Source: Photorhabdus cinerea
Lineage (GTDB): Bacteria > Pseudomonadota > Gammaproteobacteria > Enterobacterales > Enterobacteriaceae
NCBI RefSeq assembly: GCF_011189575.1
Contig: NZ_PUJW01000004.1
Location: 62,001 to 126,000 of the forward strand
DNA: 64,000 nt
Reading direction: 5' to 3'
Shown here: piece by piece, positions 25,803 through 35,751 of the stretch
Layout: every line of letters starts with the position of its first letter
Position numbering within the stretch: the stretch's first letter is position 1
The notes under the pieces: model-generated
The model's database searches: none
Told to the model about the DNA's origin: nothing
Seen by the model: the letters and a program-made list of their open reading frames with translations, nothing else
Program-made: the position numbers and the translations under genes

Positions 25803-27554
25803 TTACAGCTCCGACTCAGAACCAATACGATATTGTCGCTGATAAAACTGATAATAGTGGCCTTGTTGAGCCAATAACTCATCATGCTGTCCTTGTTCAA
25901 CAATTGCGCCTCCGTCCATAACGTAAATACGGTTCATATGGTTAAGCCCGTACAGACGGTGAGTAACAATAATCAATGTCTTATGCTGACAGTGTTGGTG
26001 CAGCAGGGACAGAATTTGCTGTTCAGTGTCTGCATCAAGCCCTTCAGTGGGTTCATCTAATAGCATCAGTGGTGCTGAGTGCAATAACGCTCTGGCAATT
26101 CCCAGACGGCGTTGTTCACCGCCTGATAACTGACGACCGCCTTCGCCCATCCAGCAGTTCAGCCCTTCATCTGTTTCCAGCAAATTGCTTAAACCTACCT
26201 GTTTCAGCACAGTTTCCAATTCATTATCGGTTGCATTGGGTTTTGCCAGTAATAAATTTTCACGTAAAGTATGGCTGAATACATGAACGCGTTGTGAAAC
26301 GACTGACATCATACTGCGCAGAGTGGGTTCGTCATAAATAGAAACAGGATGCTGGTTCAGACAGATAGTACCTGCATCACTATTCCATGCGCGTGTTAGT
26401 AACTGTAACAAAGTCGATTTACCACAACCTGTCTTTCCTAACAGAGCGATGTGCTCTCCTGCTTGCAAGGAGAGAGAAATGTTTTTCAAGACCGGTAATG
26501 CCTGACCGGGATAAGTGAAACTAAGATTCTCAATGTCAATACTGACCTGCTCTGAGCTTTTTGGCCCTGATGAGGGGAAAATGATTTCCGGTTGTTGTTG
26601 CATCAATTGGGAAACGCGGGTTGCCGAGGTAATAACTTGTCCCAGATGCTGGAATGCGGCAGTGACAGGACCCAGGGCTTCAAAAGCTGCAAGAGAGCAG
26701 AAAACAAACAACGCAATCAATGCTCCTGGCTGGTGGTTATCACCGACACTATTAGCTGCCATCCATAGGATCAACGTGACAGTCATCCCGGTAGCAAAAA
26801 TCATGATTGCTTGTGACAAGCCTGTTAGATTAGCTTGCTGTTGCTGACGCTTTAACCAACGGGACTCAATATCCGCCATCGACTTGCGGAAGCGGTCAAG
26901 AGCACCGAATACCATTAATTCGGCTTGTCCCTGTAATGCCGCAGTGAGTTGAGTACGGTACTGACCACGCAGAATAGTTAAATCGCGGCCAATGGGTTTA
27001 CCTGCGTTATAGAATACAAAGGGTAACAGGAGCAGCAGAGCCAGCATAATACCGCCGAGAGTATAAGCCAGCGTGAGATCCAGAAAACCAAGGCCGAAAG
27101 TCAGTATGATGATAATGACAAAGGCGGCAAATATCGGTGAAATGACCCGTAAATAGAGATGATCCAGTGTTTCAACATCAGCAACCAACCGATTTAGTAA
27201 TTCACCTTGGCGAAAACGGGCAATGCCTCCCGGAGAAAGGGGTAAAATTTTCTGAAATGCAAATACTCGCAAATGAGCCAGTACACGGAATGTTGCATCA
27301 TGGCTGACCAACCGTTCAGCATAACGCCCGGCAGTACGCAGAATGGCAGAGCCACGGACACCCGCAGCCGGTAGCATATAGTTGAATGTATAGATTCCGG
27401 TAAAACCTGCCAATGCTGTGCCTGCAAGGAACCAACCAGAGAGCGTCAGCAAGCCTATGCTGGCGAGTATAGTCACCGTAGCTAATACCATTCCCAGACT
27501 GATAAGAAACCAATGGCGGCGATAGAGCGCCAGAAATGGAAGCAATACCTGCAT
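25803..27554 (-). CDS. cydC: Heterodimeric ABC exporter subunit CydC
   Basis: CydC with CydD exports cysteine and glutathione to the periplasm, which is needed to assemble cytochrome bd and c-type cytochromes. The 583-residue protein has six N-terminal membrane segments and a C-terminal ATPase with Walker A GKTGCGKST, signature LSGGEQRRLGIARALL, Walker B LMLLDEPTEGLD and IIVTHRLYGL. It starts 2 bp after the cydD stop codon. Confidence 0.96.
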   Translation of the reverse strand: MQVLLPFLALYRRHWFLISLGMVLATVTILASIGLLTLSGWFLAGTALAGFTGIYTFNYMLPAAGVRGSAILRTAGRYAERLVSHDATFRVLAHLRVFAFQKILPLSPGGIARFRQGELLNRLVADVETLDHLYLRVISPIFAAFVIIIILTFGLGFLDLTLAYTLGGIMLALLLLLPFVFYNAGKPIGRDLTILRGQYRTQLTAALQGQAELMVFGALDRFRKSMADIESRWLKRQQQQANLTGLSQAIMIFATGMTVTLILWMAANSVGDNHQPGALIALFVFCSLAAFEALGPVTAAFQHLGQVITSATRVSQLMQQQPEIIFPSSGPKSSEQVSIDIENLSFTYPGQALPVLKNISLSLQAGEHIALLGKTGCGKSTLLQLLTRAWNSDAGTICLNQHPVSIYDEPTLRSMMSVVSQRVHVFSHTLRENLLLAKPNATDNELETVLKQVGLSNLLETDEGLNCWMGEGGRQLSGGEQRRLGIARALLHSAPLMLLDEPTEGLDADTEQQILSLLHQHCQHKTLIIVTHRLYGLNHMNRIYVMDGGAIVEQGQHDELLAQQGHYYQFYQRQYRIGSESEL

Positions 27555-27556
27555 AA

Positions 27557-29326
27557 TTAAAGCTCCTTATTCCGATGGGATAACAGACGGGTGAATACTT
27601 CCCCTGATTGACTTAGCGTCTGGTAATCTCCTTGTTCAATGATTAATCCCTTTTCCATGACCCAGATCTGATCATATTCCAGCGTTTCTTCCAGTTGGTG
27701 AGTCACTAATAGAGTTGTCTGATGATGAGATGCTTGATTCAGTGTTTCCATCACCCGTTGCTCACTACGAGCATCCAGACTAGCGGCAGGCTCATCCAGT
27801 AATAATAACTGGCAAGGTTTTAATAAGGCACGGGCGACAGCGATACGCTGAGCCTGACCAACGGACAACCGTGCTGCATTATCACCGATAATGGTATTCA
27901 GCCCATTAGGAAAATCATTAACAAATTCGGTGACATATGCCCGTTCCATAACCTGATCGATTTGTTGTTGATTAGCATCAGGCTGGTTAAGCCGAATATT
28001 ATCAAGCAAAGTCTGTTCAGGTAGATGTGGGTTTTGCCCAACCCAACTCAGTTGATCTCGCCATTTTTGTGGCTCTAATTCTCGCAGTTCGGTGCCATTG
28101 ATTTGGACTGAGCCACGATAGGGTAAAAACCCTAACAATAAATTCAAGAGGGAGCTTTTGCCCGCACCGCTTTGGCCAACTAATGCAACTCGTTGATTTT
28201 TCTCTATAGTAAAATTTAACGGGCCGGCGAGCAGACTGCCATTATGAGCCAGAATTTCCAGATTATTAGCGATTATCGTCACTGAATTTTGGGTGGTTAG
28301 CGTTTTACCGCCACCGGAGGGGGCTTGCTCACCATCACTGCTTAACAACGTCACTAATGATTCGGCTGCTCCAATGGCTTGTGCTTTAGCGTGATAATAA
28401 GTACCAAGATCACGTAGTGGCTGGAAAAACTCTGGCGCGAGGATCAACACTAAAAAACCCGCAAATAGAGTGATTCCCATACCGTAACTGCCAAAATTAA
28501 GTTCACCAAGATAGGAAAAACCAAAATAGACAGCGACGACGGCAATGGAAATAGCCGTGAAGAATTCCAGCACAGCGGAAGAGAGAAACGCCATCCGCAG
28601 AACTTCCATTGTTCTGCGGCGGAAGTTATCAGTGGATTCGCTGATCTGTTGTATTTCTGCTTTACCACGATAAAACAGGCGCAGTGTTTCCAATCCGCGC
28701 AGACGATCAAGGAAATTACCACTCAACCGCCCTAAAGCAACAAAATTGCGTCGGTTAGCATCCGCTGCACCTAAACCCACCAATGCCATAAACAGAGGAA
28801 TAAGTGGGGCGGTCGCGAACAAAATCAGCCCGGCAGCCCAATTAATCGGAAATAAGGTAATCAGGATAAGAATAGGGATCATCACGGCAAGATACATCTG
28901 AGGCAGATAGCGGGAGTAATAATCTTGCATATCTTCAATCTGCTCAAGAATAATGGTTGCCCAGCTACCTGCTGGTTTGCCTTTAACCCATACCGGGCCA
29001 AGTTGTTCAAGCTTATCTAATACCATAGCGCGGATTTTCTGGCGCACGATTTTGCCACAAATAAAACCAATTCGTTCCCGGATAGCACTGATTATTGCCC
29101 GTAGAGCAAAAGTCGCTGCCAACATCAGAAATTTATCTGTGATGTGTTCGCGGGGAATATTATCCATGATTAAAGCTTGCAGGATTGAGGCCAGTAACCA
29201 AGCTTGGGTGATGATCAACAATCCACTGATTAAGCCAAATAGCATGGACAGGCGGAGCCAGCGCTGGGCTGGAGCACTTTGCTGCTTTAGCCAGCGAATC
29301 AATTCATACTGTCTTGTTTTATCCAT
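27557..29326 (-). CDS. cydD: Heterodimeric ABC exporter subunit CydD
   Basis: CydD is the partner of CydC. The 589-residue protein has six membrane segments in the first 320 residues and an ATPase domain with Walker A GQSGAGKSS, a variant signature LSVGQAQRIAVARALL, Walker B LLLLDEPAASLD and LVTHQLEE. The gene order trxB-cydD-cydC-aat is as in E. coli. Confidence 0.96.
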   Translation of the reverse strand: MDKTRQYELIRWLKQQSAPAQRWLRLSMLFGLISGLLIITQAWLLASILQALIMDNIPREHITDKFLMLAATFALRAIISAIRERIGFICGKIVRQKIRAMVLDKLEQLGPVWVKGKPAGSWATIILEQIEDMQDYYSRYLPQMYLAVMIPILILITLFPINWAAGLILFATAPLIPLFMALVGLGAADANRRNFVALGRLSGNFLDRLRGLETLRLFYRGKAEIQQISESTDNFRRRTMEVLRMAFLSSAVLEFFTAISIAVVAVYFGFSYLGELNFGSYGMGITLFAGFLVLILAPEFFQPLRDLGTYYHAKAQAIGAAESLVTLLSSDGEQAPSGGGKTLTTQNSVTIIANNLEILAHNGSLLAGPLNFTIEKNQRVALVGQSGAGKSSLLNLLLGFLPYRGSVQINGTELRELEPQKWRDQLSWVGQNPHLPEQTLLDNIRLNQPDANQQQIDQVMERAYVTEFVNDFPNGLNTIIGDNAARLSVGQAQRIAVARALLKPCQLLLLDEPAASLDARSEQRVMETLNQASHHQTTLLVTHQLEETLEYDQIWVMEKGLIIEQGDYQTLSQSGEVFTRLLSHRNKEL

Positions 29327-29454
29327 AGGAAAAACTTCTGATTTAGCGGGTGATGATAACGATGTACTAAAGAGGCTGGACTGGTGTCAGCACCCTGCCG
29401 ATATGTTACATGTTAAAAGGCGCTACCGAAATAGCACCTTGAAAGAAAAAGAAT

Positions 29455-30417
29455 TTATTTAGATTTAGTTGCCAGCTCATCCAGGAAACGTTCTGCATCA
29501 AGGGCAGCCATACAACCCGTACCGGCAGATGTAATTGCCTGACGATAGGTGTGGTCCATCACATCACCGGCGGCAAATACACCGGGAATTGAGGTTTGAG
29601 TGGCGTTACCCTGTAAACCAGATTGCACTTGAATGTAACCATTATCCAGTTCTAATTGGCCTTCAAAGATAGCTGTGTTGGGAGTATGCCCGATAGCAAT
29701 GAATGTACCGGTAACGGCTAATTCTTCTGTTGTGTCGCTTTTGGTATCGCGCAGGCGAACACCGGTAACACCCATATCATCACCAAGAACTTCATCCAGA
29801 GTACGATCGGTGTGCAAGACGATATTGCCGTTTTTTACTTTATCCATCAGACGGCTAATCAAGATCTTTTCTGAGCGGAATGTATCCCGGCGATGAATTA
29901 GATGAACTTCTGATGCAATATTAGCCAGGTATAAGGCTTCTTCTACAGCGGTATTACCGCCGCCGACAACGGCAACTTTCTGGTTACGATAAAAGAAACC
30001 ATCGCAGGTTGCGCAGGCTGAAATACCGCGGCCTTTAAATGCGTCTTCAGAAGGCAGACCAAGATAACGTGCAGAAGCACCTGTTGCGATAATCAATGCG
30101 TCACAGGTATATTCTTGTTCATCACCATAAAGGCGGAAAGGTCGGTTTTGCAAATCAACTTTTTGAATATGGTCAAAAATGATTTCGGTCTGGAATTTTT
30201 CGGCATGCTGGTGCATACGTTCCATTAACCCAGGGCCGGTCAGACCTTCAGGATCACCTGGCCAGTTCTCGACTTCAGTGGTGGTAGTCAACTGGCCGCC
30301 TTTTTCTATTCCGGTAATAAGAGCTGGATTTAAGTTTGCCCGGGCAGCATAAACCGCGGCCGTATAACCGGCCGGGCCGGAGCCAAGAATAATGAGTTTG
30401 TGGTGGGCGGTGCTCAT
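29455..30417 (-). CDS. trxB: Thioredoxin reductase
   Basis: TrxB is the FAD- and NADPH-dependent enzyme that reduces thioredoxin. The 320-residue protein has an N-terminal FAD-binding motif (IILGSGPAGYTAAVYAAR), the redox pair CATC (135-138), the NADPH-binding VAVVGGGNTAVEEALYL and the C-terminal FAD motif GVFAAGDVMDHTYRQAITS. The start ATG 30417 has GAGG upstream and gives MSTAHHKLII; the frame extends eight codons further upstream without support. It is divergent from lrp. Confidence 0.97.
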   Translation of the reverse strand: MSTAHHKLIILGSGPAGYTAAVYAARANLNPALITGIEKGGQLTTTTEVENWPGDPEGLTGPGLMERMHQHAEKFQTEIIFDHIQKVDLQNRPFRLYGDEQEYTCDALIIATGASARYLGLPSEDAFKGRGISACATCDGFFYRNQKVAVVGGGNTAVEEALYLANIASEVHLIHRRDTFRSEKILISRLMDKVKNGNIVLHTDRTLDEVLGDDMGVTGVRLRDTKSDTTEELAVTGTFIAIGHTPNTAIFEGQLELDNGYIQVQSGLQGNATQTSIPGVFAAGDVMDHTYRQAITSAGTGCMAALDAERFLDELATKSK

Positions 30418-30918
30418 GAATACCTCATTTCCATTTATCACATCATATATCGGGCGATTGTAGGAGAAATAGGAGGGTAAAAAAAGCTAAAATACTCATG
30501 TTACTAACGATTTTACCGATAGATATTAACTAATAATGATTTTAACCTGAGAAAAGTGTTCTTTTAATGCGGTTTGAATTTGATTTGCTTCTTTTTAATC
30601 AATGGTAGGCTATTGAAACGATTAACTGAAAATTTGTTCCACAGGTTGTTCTGATTTTTGTTCATTTACTTTGACAATCGGCTGTGCATTTGCGAAAACA
30701 TCACTGTAAGAGATAATTATCCACTTCGCTAAATTCGTTTCTATAAAAATCGACAAATTGACATGCGGATAATCCTCGGTATAGCACTAAAAAAATGGCC
30801 TGTGAGCTACATGACTGTGATAGGGCGGGCTTTAATTTAGGACATCTTTTCCAACTCAAACTCAAGAGAGATAGGGGAAAATGTTATGGGTGTAGGAAAA
30901 TAAAGAGAGATCATTAAG
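30418..30918. promoter_or_regulatory. Divergent trxB-lrp region with long lrp leader
   Basis: About 500 bp without a gene. E. coli lrp has a long untranslated leader and autoregulation by Lrp, so much of this region is probably lrp control DNA. I cannot place individual Lrp sites. Confidence 0.5.
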
Positions 30919-31413
30919 ATGATAGATAATAAAAAGCGTCCGGGAAAAGATCTTGATCGTATAGATCGTAATATACTCAATGAGTTGCAGAAAGATGGTA
31001 GAATTTCTAACGTAGAACTGTCTAAACGGGTAGGGTTGTCACCAACACCTTGTTTGGAGCGTGTACGTCGCTTGGAACGTCAGGGATTTATTACTGGCTA
31101 CACCGCGTTGCTAAATCCTCATTATTTGGATGCATCATTGTTGGTATTTGTTGAAATTACCTTGAACCGTGGTGCTCCAGATGTTTTTGAACAATTCAAT
31201 GCTGCTGTGCAGAAATTGGAAGAGATTCAGGAGTGTCATTTAGTTTCCGGTGATTTCGATTACTTATTGAAAACCCGTGTACCGGACATGTCAGCGTATC
31301 GTAAGTTACTGGGCGAAACTTTGCTACGTCTGCCAGGTGTTAATGACACCCGCACATATGTTGTGATGGAAGAAGTGAAGCAGAGTAACCGTTTGGTCAT
31401 TAAGACTCGCTGA
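30919..31413 (+). CDS. lrp: Leucine-responsive regulatory protein Lrp
   Basis: Lrp is a global transcription regulator that responds to leucine; in Photorhabdus and Xenorhabdus it controls secondary metabolism, virulence and symbiosis. The 164-residue protein has the N-terminal helix-turn-helix (LDRIDRNILNELQKDGRISN, then ELSKRVGLSPTPCLERVRRL) and the C-terminal RAM ligand-binding domain (HLVSGDFDYLLKTRVPDMS). Length and sequence are almost those of E. coli Lrp. Confidence 0.97.
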   Translation: MIDNKKRPGKDLDRIDRNILNELQKDGRISNVELSKRVGLSPTPCLERVRRLERQGFITGYTALLNPHYLDASLLVFVEITLNRGAPDVFEQFNAAVQKLEEIQECHLVSGDFDYLLKTRVPDMSAYRKLLGETLLRLPGVNDTRTYVVMEEVKQSNRLVIKTR

Positions 31414-31543
31414 GATCTTGCCAAAAATGTACAGATGCAAAACTGGAAGAACTTAGGTACACTCCTGTTTATGCATACAGTTTCAACGCTGAGCTATCTC
31501 GGCGTTGTTCCGTTAAATCAACAGGAAACCTGGAGAGCCTTTC

Positions 31544-34500
31544 TTGAGCCAGGAATATACAGAAGATAAAAATATTAAGTTGAAGAGACTGAGTAGTGGG
31601 CGCAGGTTGTTAGAAGCTGTGCTGCTTGTCATTGTTATCCTTGTGGCTTATCTGATGGTCGCACTTATCAGTTTTAACCCTTCTGATCCCAGTTGGTCTC
31701 AGACTGCATGGCATGAGCCGGTTCATAATTTGGGGGGAGGTGTTGGTGCATGGCTGGCTGATACTCTGTTTTCTGCATTTGGTATTTTGTCTTACACCAT
31801 TCCTCCATTGATGATATTGGGTTGTTGGACTGCTTTCATACAACATGATGACCGAGAATATGTCGATTTCTTTGTGCTTGCTCTGCGTGTAATTGGGGCA
31901 TTGGCAATCGTTCTGACTTCATGTGGATTAGCGGCATTGAATGTTGATGATCTTCATTATTTTGCCTCTGGTGGCATTATTGGCAGCCTGTTTAGTAGTG
32001 CTATGTTGCCTTGGTTTAATGAGCTGGGCGCGACACTGGTATTACTGTGTATTTGGGCAATTGGATTTACGCTATTTACCGGCTGGTCGTGGTTGACTAT
32101 TGCGGAAAAAACCGGGGCTGTTATTCTGGGGACAATAGGATTTGTGACCAACCGTAGCCGTAATGAACAAGAATATACGTCATCATATAGTGAAACCGCT
32201 ATTGAGCAGGACAGCTCTGTTTATGGCAAAACAGAACCAGAATTTAAAGTGGCTGATATCGATCATGATGATGTGTTGTTTACTGCACCTTCAGCCACGG
32301 AATTAGCAAAAGCTGAATTAAATGAACCGGAATCAGAGAAAGCGGAAATTGAACAAAAGCCGCAACTTGATATTCCAGCCGTTAATATGGCTGACATTGA
32401 TGCTGAACCTAAAATTCAGGTCAATGCATCCGATATTGCTGTAGAGTCCCGGTCATTAACAGAAGAATATGAAAAAAATGATGACGAACCGATTCGTTAC
32501 ATATTTGAAATTCCTTTTGAGCATAATTTTCAACCCGCATCTGAACGGGCTGTTGACGTGGTTCCGACATTTGAGCCGGTTGAAAACAAGCAAAACCATA
32601 TTGAAAACAGACAAAGCAGTAGTGACACATTCACTTTTATGTCGGAAACCGAGCCAAAAGAGGTTGCAGTAGCGGCGACATCGGCAGCGGTTATTACAGG
32701 CAATTCTCAGGTTAAGCAGGGGATCGGGCCAGAGTTGCCTCGTCCTAATCCTGTCCGTATTCCAACCCGTCGTGAACTATATGGCATCAAAGTGCCTTCA
32801 CAGCGTCTTGCAGAGCAGCAACAGCGTGAAGAAGAGACCAGACAGCAGGTAGATGAATGGGATAATGCTGAGTCTGATAAGCAGCAAGAAGAGTTATTGC
32901 GTCAACAGTTTCTTGAACAGCAGAGCGAACGTTATCGCATGCCTGCGGGTACAGAGGAAGATGTTCCAATTGAATCTCAAATAATGCTGAACCCGTTTGA
33001 ACCAAAAAATCAGCCTTCAGTGGAAGAGAAGGTTCAGACAGAAATTGTTAAACGGGCAGTTGAGCCGCAGCAGCGTGAGCGTTATCAGGAACAGAACTAT
33101 CAGGGGGAAAAAGAGAACGCTGTTCTGGAAAGTTTGTCTAACTTTGATAATTTCTCACCAATTGAAGATTTAGTGAAAAAAGAGTCGGCAGAGCCGTTAT
33201 TTATGTCTTCTGTTCAATCAGAGCCAGAAAATAAATCCGAACTATCCACAGAAATTACTTTTATGCCAGCGCCAGAGCACACTGTTGTGCAGCAACCGCA
33301 GCAACCGCAGCAACCGCAGCAACCGCAGCAACCGCAGCAACCGCAGCAACCGCAGCAACCGCAGCAACCGCAGCAACCGCAGCAACCGCAGCAGGATAGC
33401 TTGTTCCATCCATTTTTGATCCGTAATGATCAGCCGTTGCCAAAGCCAACGACGCCAATGCCTTCACTCGATCTATTAGCCAGCCCTTTGGCAGAAGAGG
33501 AGCCGGTTGATATGTTTGCCCTTGAGCAAACGGCTCGTTTAATTGAAGTGCGTCTGAGTGACTATCGGGTTAAAGCTGATGTGGTGGGTTTCTCGCCAGG
33601 CCCAGTGATCACTCGGTTTGAATTGGATCTGGCTCCGGGTGTTAAAGCATCACGTATTTCCAACTTATCAAGAGATCTTGCGCGTTCTTTATCTGCGGTA
33701 GCGGTACGTATTGTTGAAGTAATTCCGGGTAAACCTTATGTTGGTTTAGAATTGCCGAATAAAAAACGCCAGACAGTCTATTTGCGTGAAGTATTAGATT
33801 GCGAAAAATTCCGTGACAACCCATCACCACTGACAATTGTATTAGGTAAAGATATTGGTGGTCAGCCGGTTGTAGCTGATTTAGGTAAAATGCCGCATTT
33901 GCTGGTGGCGGGTACAACCGGTTCGGGTAAATCTGTTGGTGTCAACGCCATGATCCTCAGTATCCTCTATAAAGCAAAACCGGAAGATGTTCGCTTTATC
34001 ATGATTGACCCGAAAATGCTGGAATTGTCAGTTTATGAAGGTATTCCACATCTGTTGACTGAAGTTGTTACCGACATGAAAGATGCAGCTAATGCACTAC
34101 GCTGGTGTGTTGGTGAGATGGAACGCCGTTATAAACTGATGTCTGCATTAGGTGTACGTAACTTGGCAGGTTATAACGAAAAGGTTAAACAAGCTGAAGA
34201 GATGGGACGTCCAATTCCAGATCCATTCTGGAAACCGGGTGACAGTATGGATGCCACTCATCCTGTGCTAAAAAAAGAGCCGTATATCGTTGTCATGGTA
34301 GATGAATTTGCTGACTTGATGATGACGGTTGGCAAAAAAGTGGAAGAGCTAATTGCACGCTTGGCGCAGAAAGCGCGTGCTGCCGGTATTCATTTAGTGC
34401 TGGCAACACAACGCCCATCTGTCGATATTATTACCGGTCTGATTAAAGCAAATATACCAACCCGTATCGCCTTTACGGTATCCAGCAAAATTGATTCTCG

Positions 34501-34933
34501 CACGATCCTTGATCAGGGGGGGGCTGAATCTCTGTTGGGCATGGGAGACATGCTTTATCTGGCGCCAAACTCTTCTATTCCGGTGCGTGTTCACGGTGCA
34601 TTTGTACGGGATCAAGAAGTTCATGAAGTGGTAAATGATTGGAAAGCCCGTGGCCGTCCAGAATATATTGATAACATTCTTAGTGGCGGTGATGATGCTG
34701 AAGGTAGTCTGGGTTTGGATAGCGGTGAAGAGTTAGATGCACTGTTCGATCAGGCGGTTGAATTCGTTATTGAAAAACGGCGGGTTTCTATTTCTGGTGT
34801 ACAGCGTCAGTTCCGTATTGGTTATAACCGTGCTGCGCGGATTGTCGAACAGATGGAGGCACAGCAGATTGTCAGTGCTCCTGGCCATAATGGCAATCGC
34901 GAAGTATTGGCACCGCCGCCGCATGAGCGCTGA
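31544..34933 (+). CDS. ftsK: DNA translocase FtsK
   Basis: FtsK anchors at the division septum and pumps chromosomal DNA toward the dif site for XerCD resolution. The 1129-residue protein starts with TTG, as in E. coli, behind GGAG, giving MSQEYTEDKN. It has four membrane segments in the first 200 residues, a long acidic and Gln/Pro-rich linker (about 200-640), the RecA-type motor with Walker A GTTGSGKS (about residue 790) and Walker B VVMVDEFADLMM, and a C-terminal winged-helix gamma domain (SISGVQRQFRIGYNRAARIVE). It is about 200 residues shorter than E. coli FtsK, all in the linker. Confidence 0.96.
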   Translation: MSQEYTEDKNIKLKRLSSGRRLLEAVLLVIVILVAYLMVALISFNPSDPSWSQTAWHEPVHNLGGGVGAWLADTLFSAFGILSYTIPPLMILGCWTAFIQHDDREYVDFFVLALRVIGALAIVLTSCGLAALNVDDLHYFASGGIIGSLFSSAMLPWFNELGATLVLLCIWAIGFTLFTGWSWLTIAEKTGAVILGTIGFVTNRSRNEQEYTSSYSETAIEQDSSVYGKTEPEFKVADIDHDDVLFTAPSATELAKAELNEPESEKAEIEQKPQLDIPAVNMADIDAEPKIQVNASDIAVESRSLTEEYEKNDDEPIRYIFEIPFEHNFQPASERAVDVVPTFEPVENKQNHIENRQSSSDTFTFMSETEPKEVAVAATSAAVITGNSQVKQGIGPELPRPNPVRIPTRRELYGIKVPSQRLAEQQQREEETRQQVDEWDNAESDKQQEELLRQQFLEQQSERYRMPAGTEEDVPIESQIMLNPFEPKNQPSVEEKVQTEIVKRAVEPQQRERYQEQNYQGEKENAVLESLSNFDNFSPIEDLVKKESAEPLFMSSVQSEPENKSELSTEITFMPAPEHTVVQQPQQPQQPQQPQQPQQPQQPQQPQQPQQPQQPQQDSLFHPFLIRNDQPLPKPTTPMPSLDLLASPLAEEEPVDMFALEQTARLIEVRLSDYRVKADVVGFSPGPVITRFELDLAPGVKASRISNLSRDLARSLSAVAVRIVEVIPGKPYVGLELPNKKRQTVYLREVLDCEKFRDNPSPLTIVLGKDIGGQPVVADLGKMPHLLVAGTTGSGKSVGVNAMILSILYKAKPEDVRFIMIDPKMLELSVYEGIPHLLTEVVTDMKDAANALRWCVGEMERRYKLMSALGVRNLAGYNEKVKQAEEMGRPIPDPFWKPGDSMDATHPVLKKEPYIVVMVDEFADLMMTVGKKVEELIARLAQKARAAGIHLVLATQRPSVDIITGLIKANIPTRIAFTVSSKIDSRTILDQGGAESLLGMGDMLYLAPNSSIPVRVHGAFVRDQEVHEVVNDWKARGRPEYIDNILSGGDDAEGSLGLDSGEELDALFDQAVEFVIEKRRVSISGVQRQFRIGYNRAARIVEQMEAQQIVSAPGHNGNREVLAPPPHER
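33290..33394 (+). repeat. 9-bp coding tandem repeat in ftsK linker
   Basis: Eleven exact copies of CAGCAACCG, followed by a partial copy, encode repeated Gln-Gln-Pro within the FtsK linker. Perfect identity of the copies suggests recent slippage, and copy number is likely to vary among strains without changing the frame. Confidence 0.95.
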
Positions 34934-34949
34934 TAGTTAATTTTGAATG

Positions 34950-35076
34950 TATACCTAATAGATTTCAAGATGCATCGCGACGGCAAAGGAGCGAATCCCC
35001 GGGAGCATAGATAACTATGTGACCGGGGTGAGTGAGTGCAGCCAACAAAGAGGCAACTTGAAAGATAACAGGTATA
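34950..35076 (+). repeat. ERIC element, copy 2
   Basis: A 127-bp palindromic element beginning TATACCTAATAG and ending GGTATA. It contains GAATCCCCGGGAGC and GTGACCGGGGTGAG, as in the ERIC consensus. It is inserted between ftsK and lolA and is inverted relative to the copy at 4910-5036. Confidence 0.92.
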
Positions 35077-35132
35077 GAAAGCTCCGATAATAAATACACC
35101 GGGTAATAATGCTGAGTAAAGGTATCTCTTAC

Positions 35133-35744
35133 ATGAAAAAGTTGATGTTGATGGGTTGTTTGATAGCTGGCATGAGTGTCACTTCTGTATGGGCAAATGC
35201 TAGTCGGAATTTACAGGAACGTTTGGGCAAAGTAAGTAGTTTTCATGCCAGTTTTACTCAGACAGTAACCAGTAATGATGGTGCAACCATTCAGGAAGGT
35301 GAAGGGCAATTGTGGGTTAAACGCCCAAACCTGTTTAACTGGCATATGACATCACCTGATGAAAGCGTTTTGATATCGGATGGCGAAACGTTGTGGTTCT
35401 ATAATCCATTTGTTGAACAGGTAACCGCCACTTGGTTGAAAGATGCAACAGGAAACACCCCATTTATGCTGATTACCCGTAACGATGCTAAAGAGTGGTC
35501 TCAATATAAAATCATTCAAAAAGGAGATGATTTTAAACTGACGCCGAATAATGCAAATGGCAACCTGAAACGCTTCTTTATTACGGTGACGACGGATGGC
35601 ATTATCCAGAAATTCTCAGCTATTGAGCAGGATGGACAAAAAAGTGCTTATCAGTTAAAAGGGCTGCAAAACACCTATGTGGACGCAGCAAAATTCAGTT
35701 TTACTCTACCGAAAGGCGTCACGTTGGATGATCAGCGCCAGTGA
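35133..35744 (+). CDS. lolA: Outer-membrane lipoprotein carrier protein LolA
   Basis: LolA ferries lipoproteins through the periplasm from LolCDE to LolB. The 203-residue precursor has a signal peptide (MKKLMLMGCLIAGMSVTSVW, cleaved after ANA or WA) and the family core KVSSFHASFTQTV, LWVKRPNLFNWHM and LWFYNPFVEQVTATWLKDAT. The frame is open from ATG 35109, but ATG 35133 gives the usual N-terminus. The gene ends 7 bp before rarA. Confidence 0.95.
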   Translation: MKKLMLMGCLIAGMSVTSVWANASRNLQERLGKVSSFHASFTQTVTSNDGATIQEGEGQLWVKRPNLFNWHMTSPDESVLISDGETLWFYNPFVEQVTATWLKDATGNTPFMLITRNDAKEWSQYKIIQKGDDFKLTPNNANGNLKRFFITVTTDGIIQKFSAIEQDGQKSAYQLKGLQNTYVDAAKFSFTLPKGVTLDDQRQ

Positions 35745-35751
35745 GGTTTAA

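Noticed and set aside
33290..33394. CRISPR-like short repeats
   Set aside because: The repeat units are contiguous 9-mers within a coding frame with no spacers; no CRISPR array was found anywhere in the window.
33261..33467. Antisense poly Ala-Val frame opposite ftsK
   Set aside because: It is the mirror of the CAGCAACCG repeat and has no independent support.
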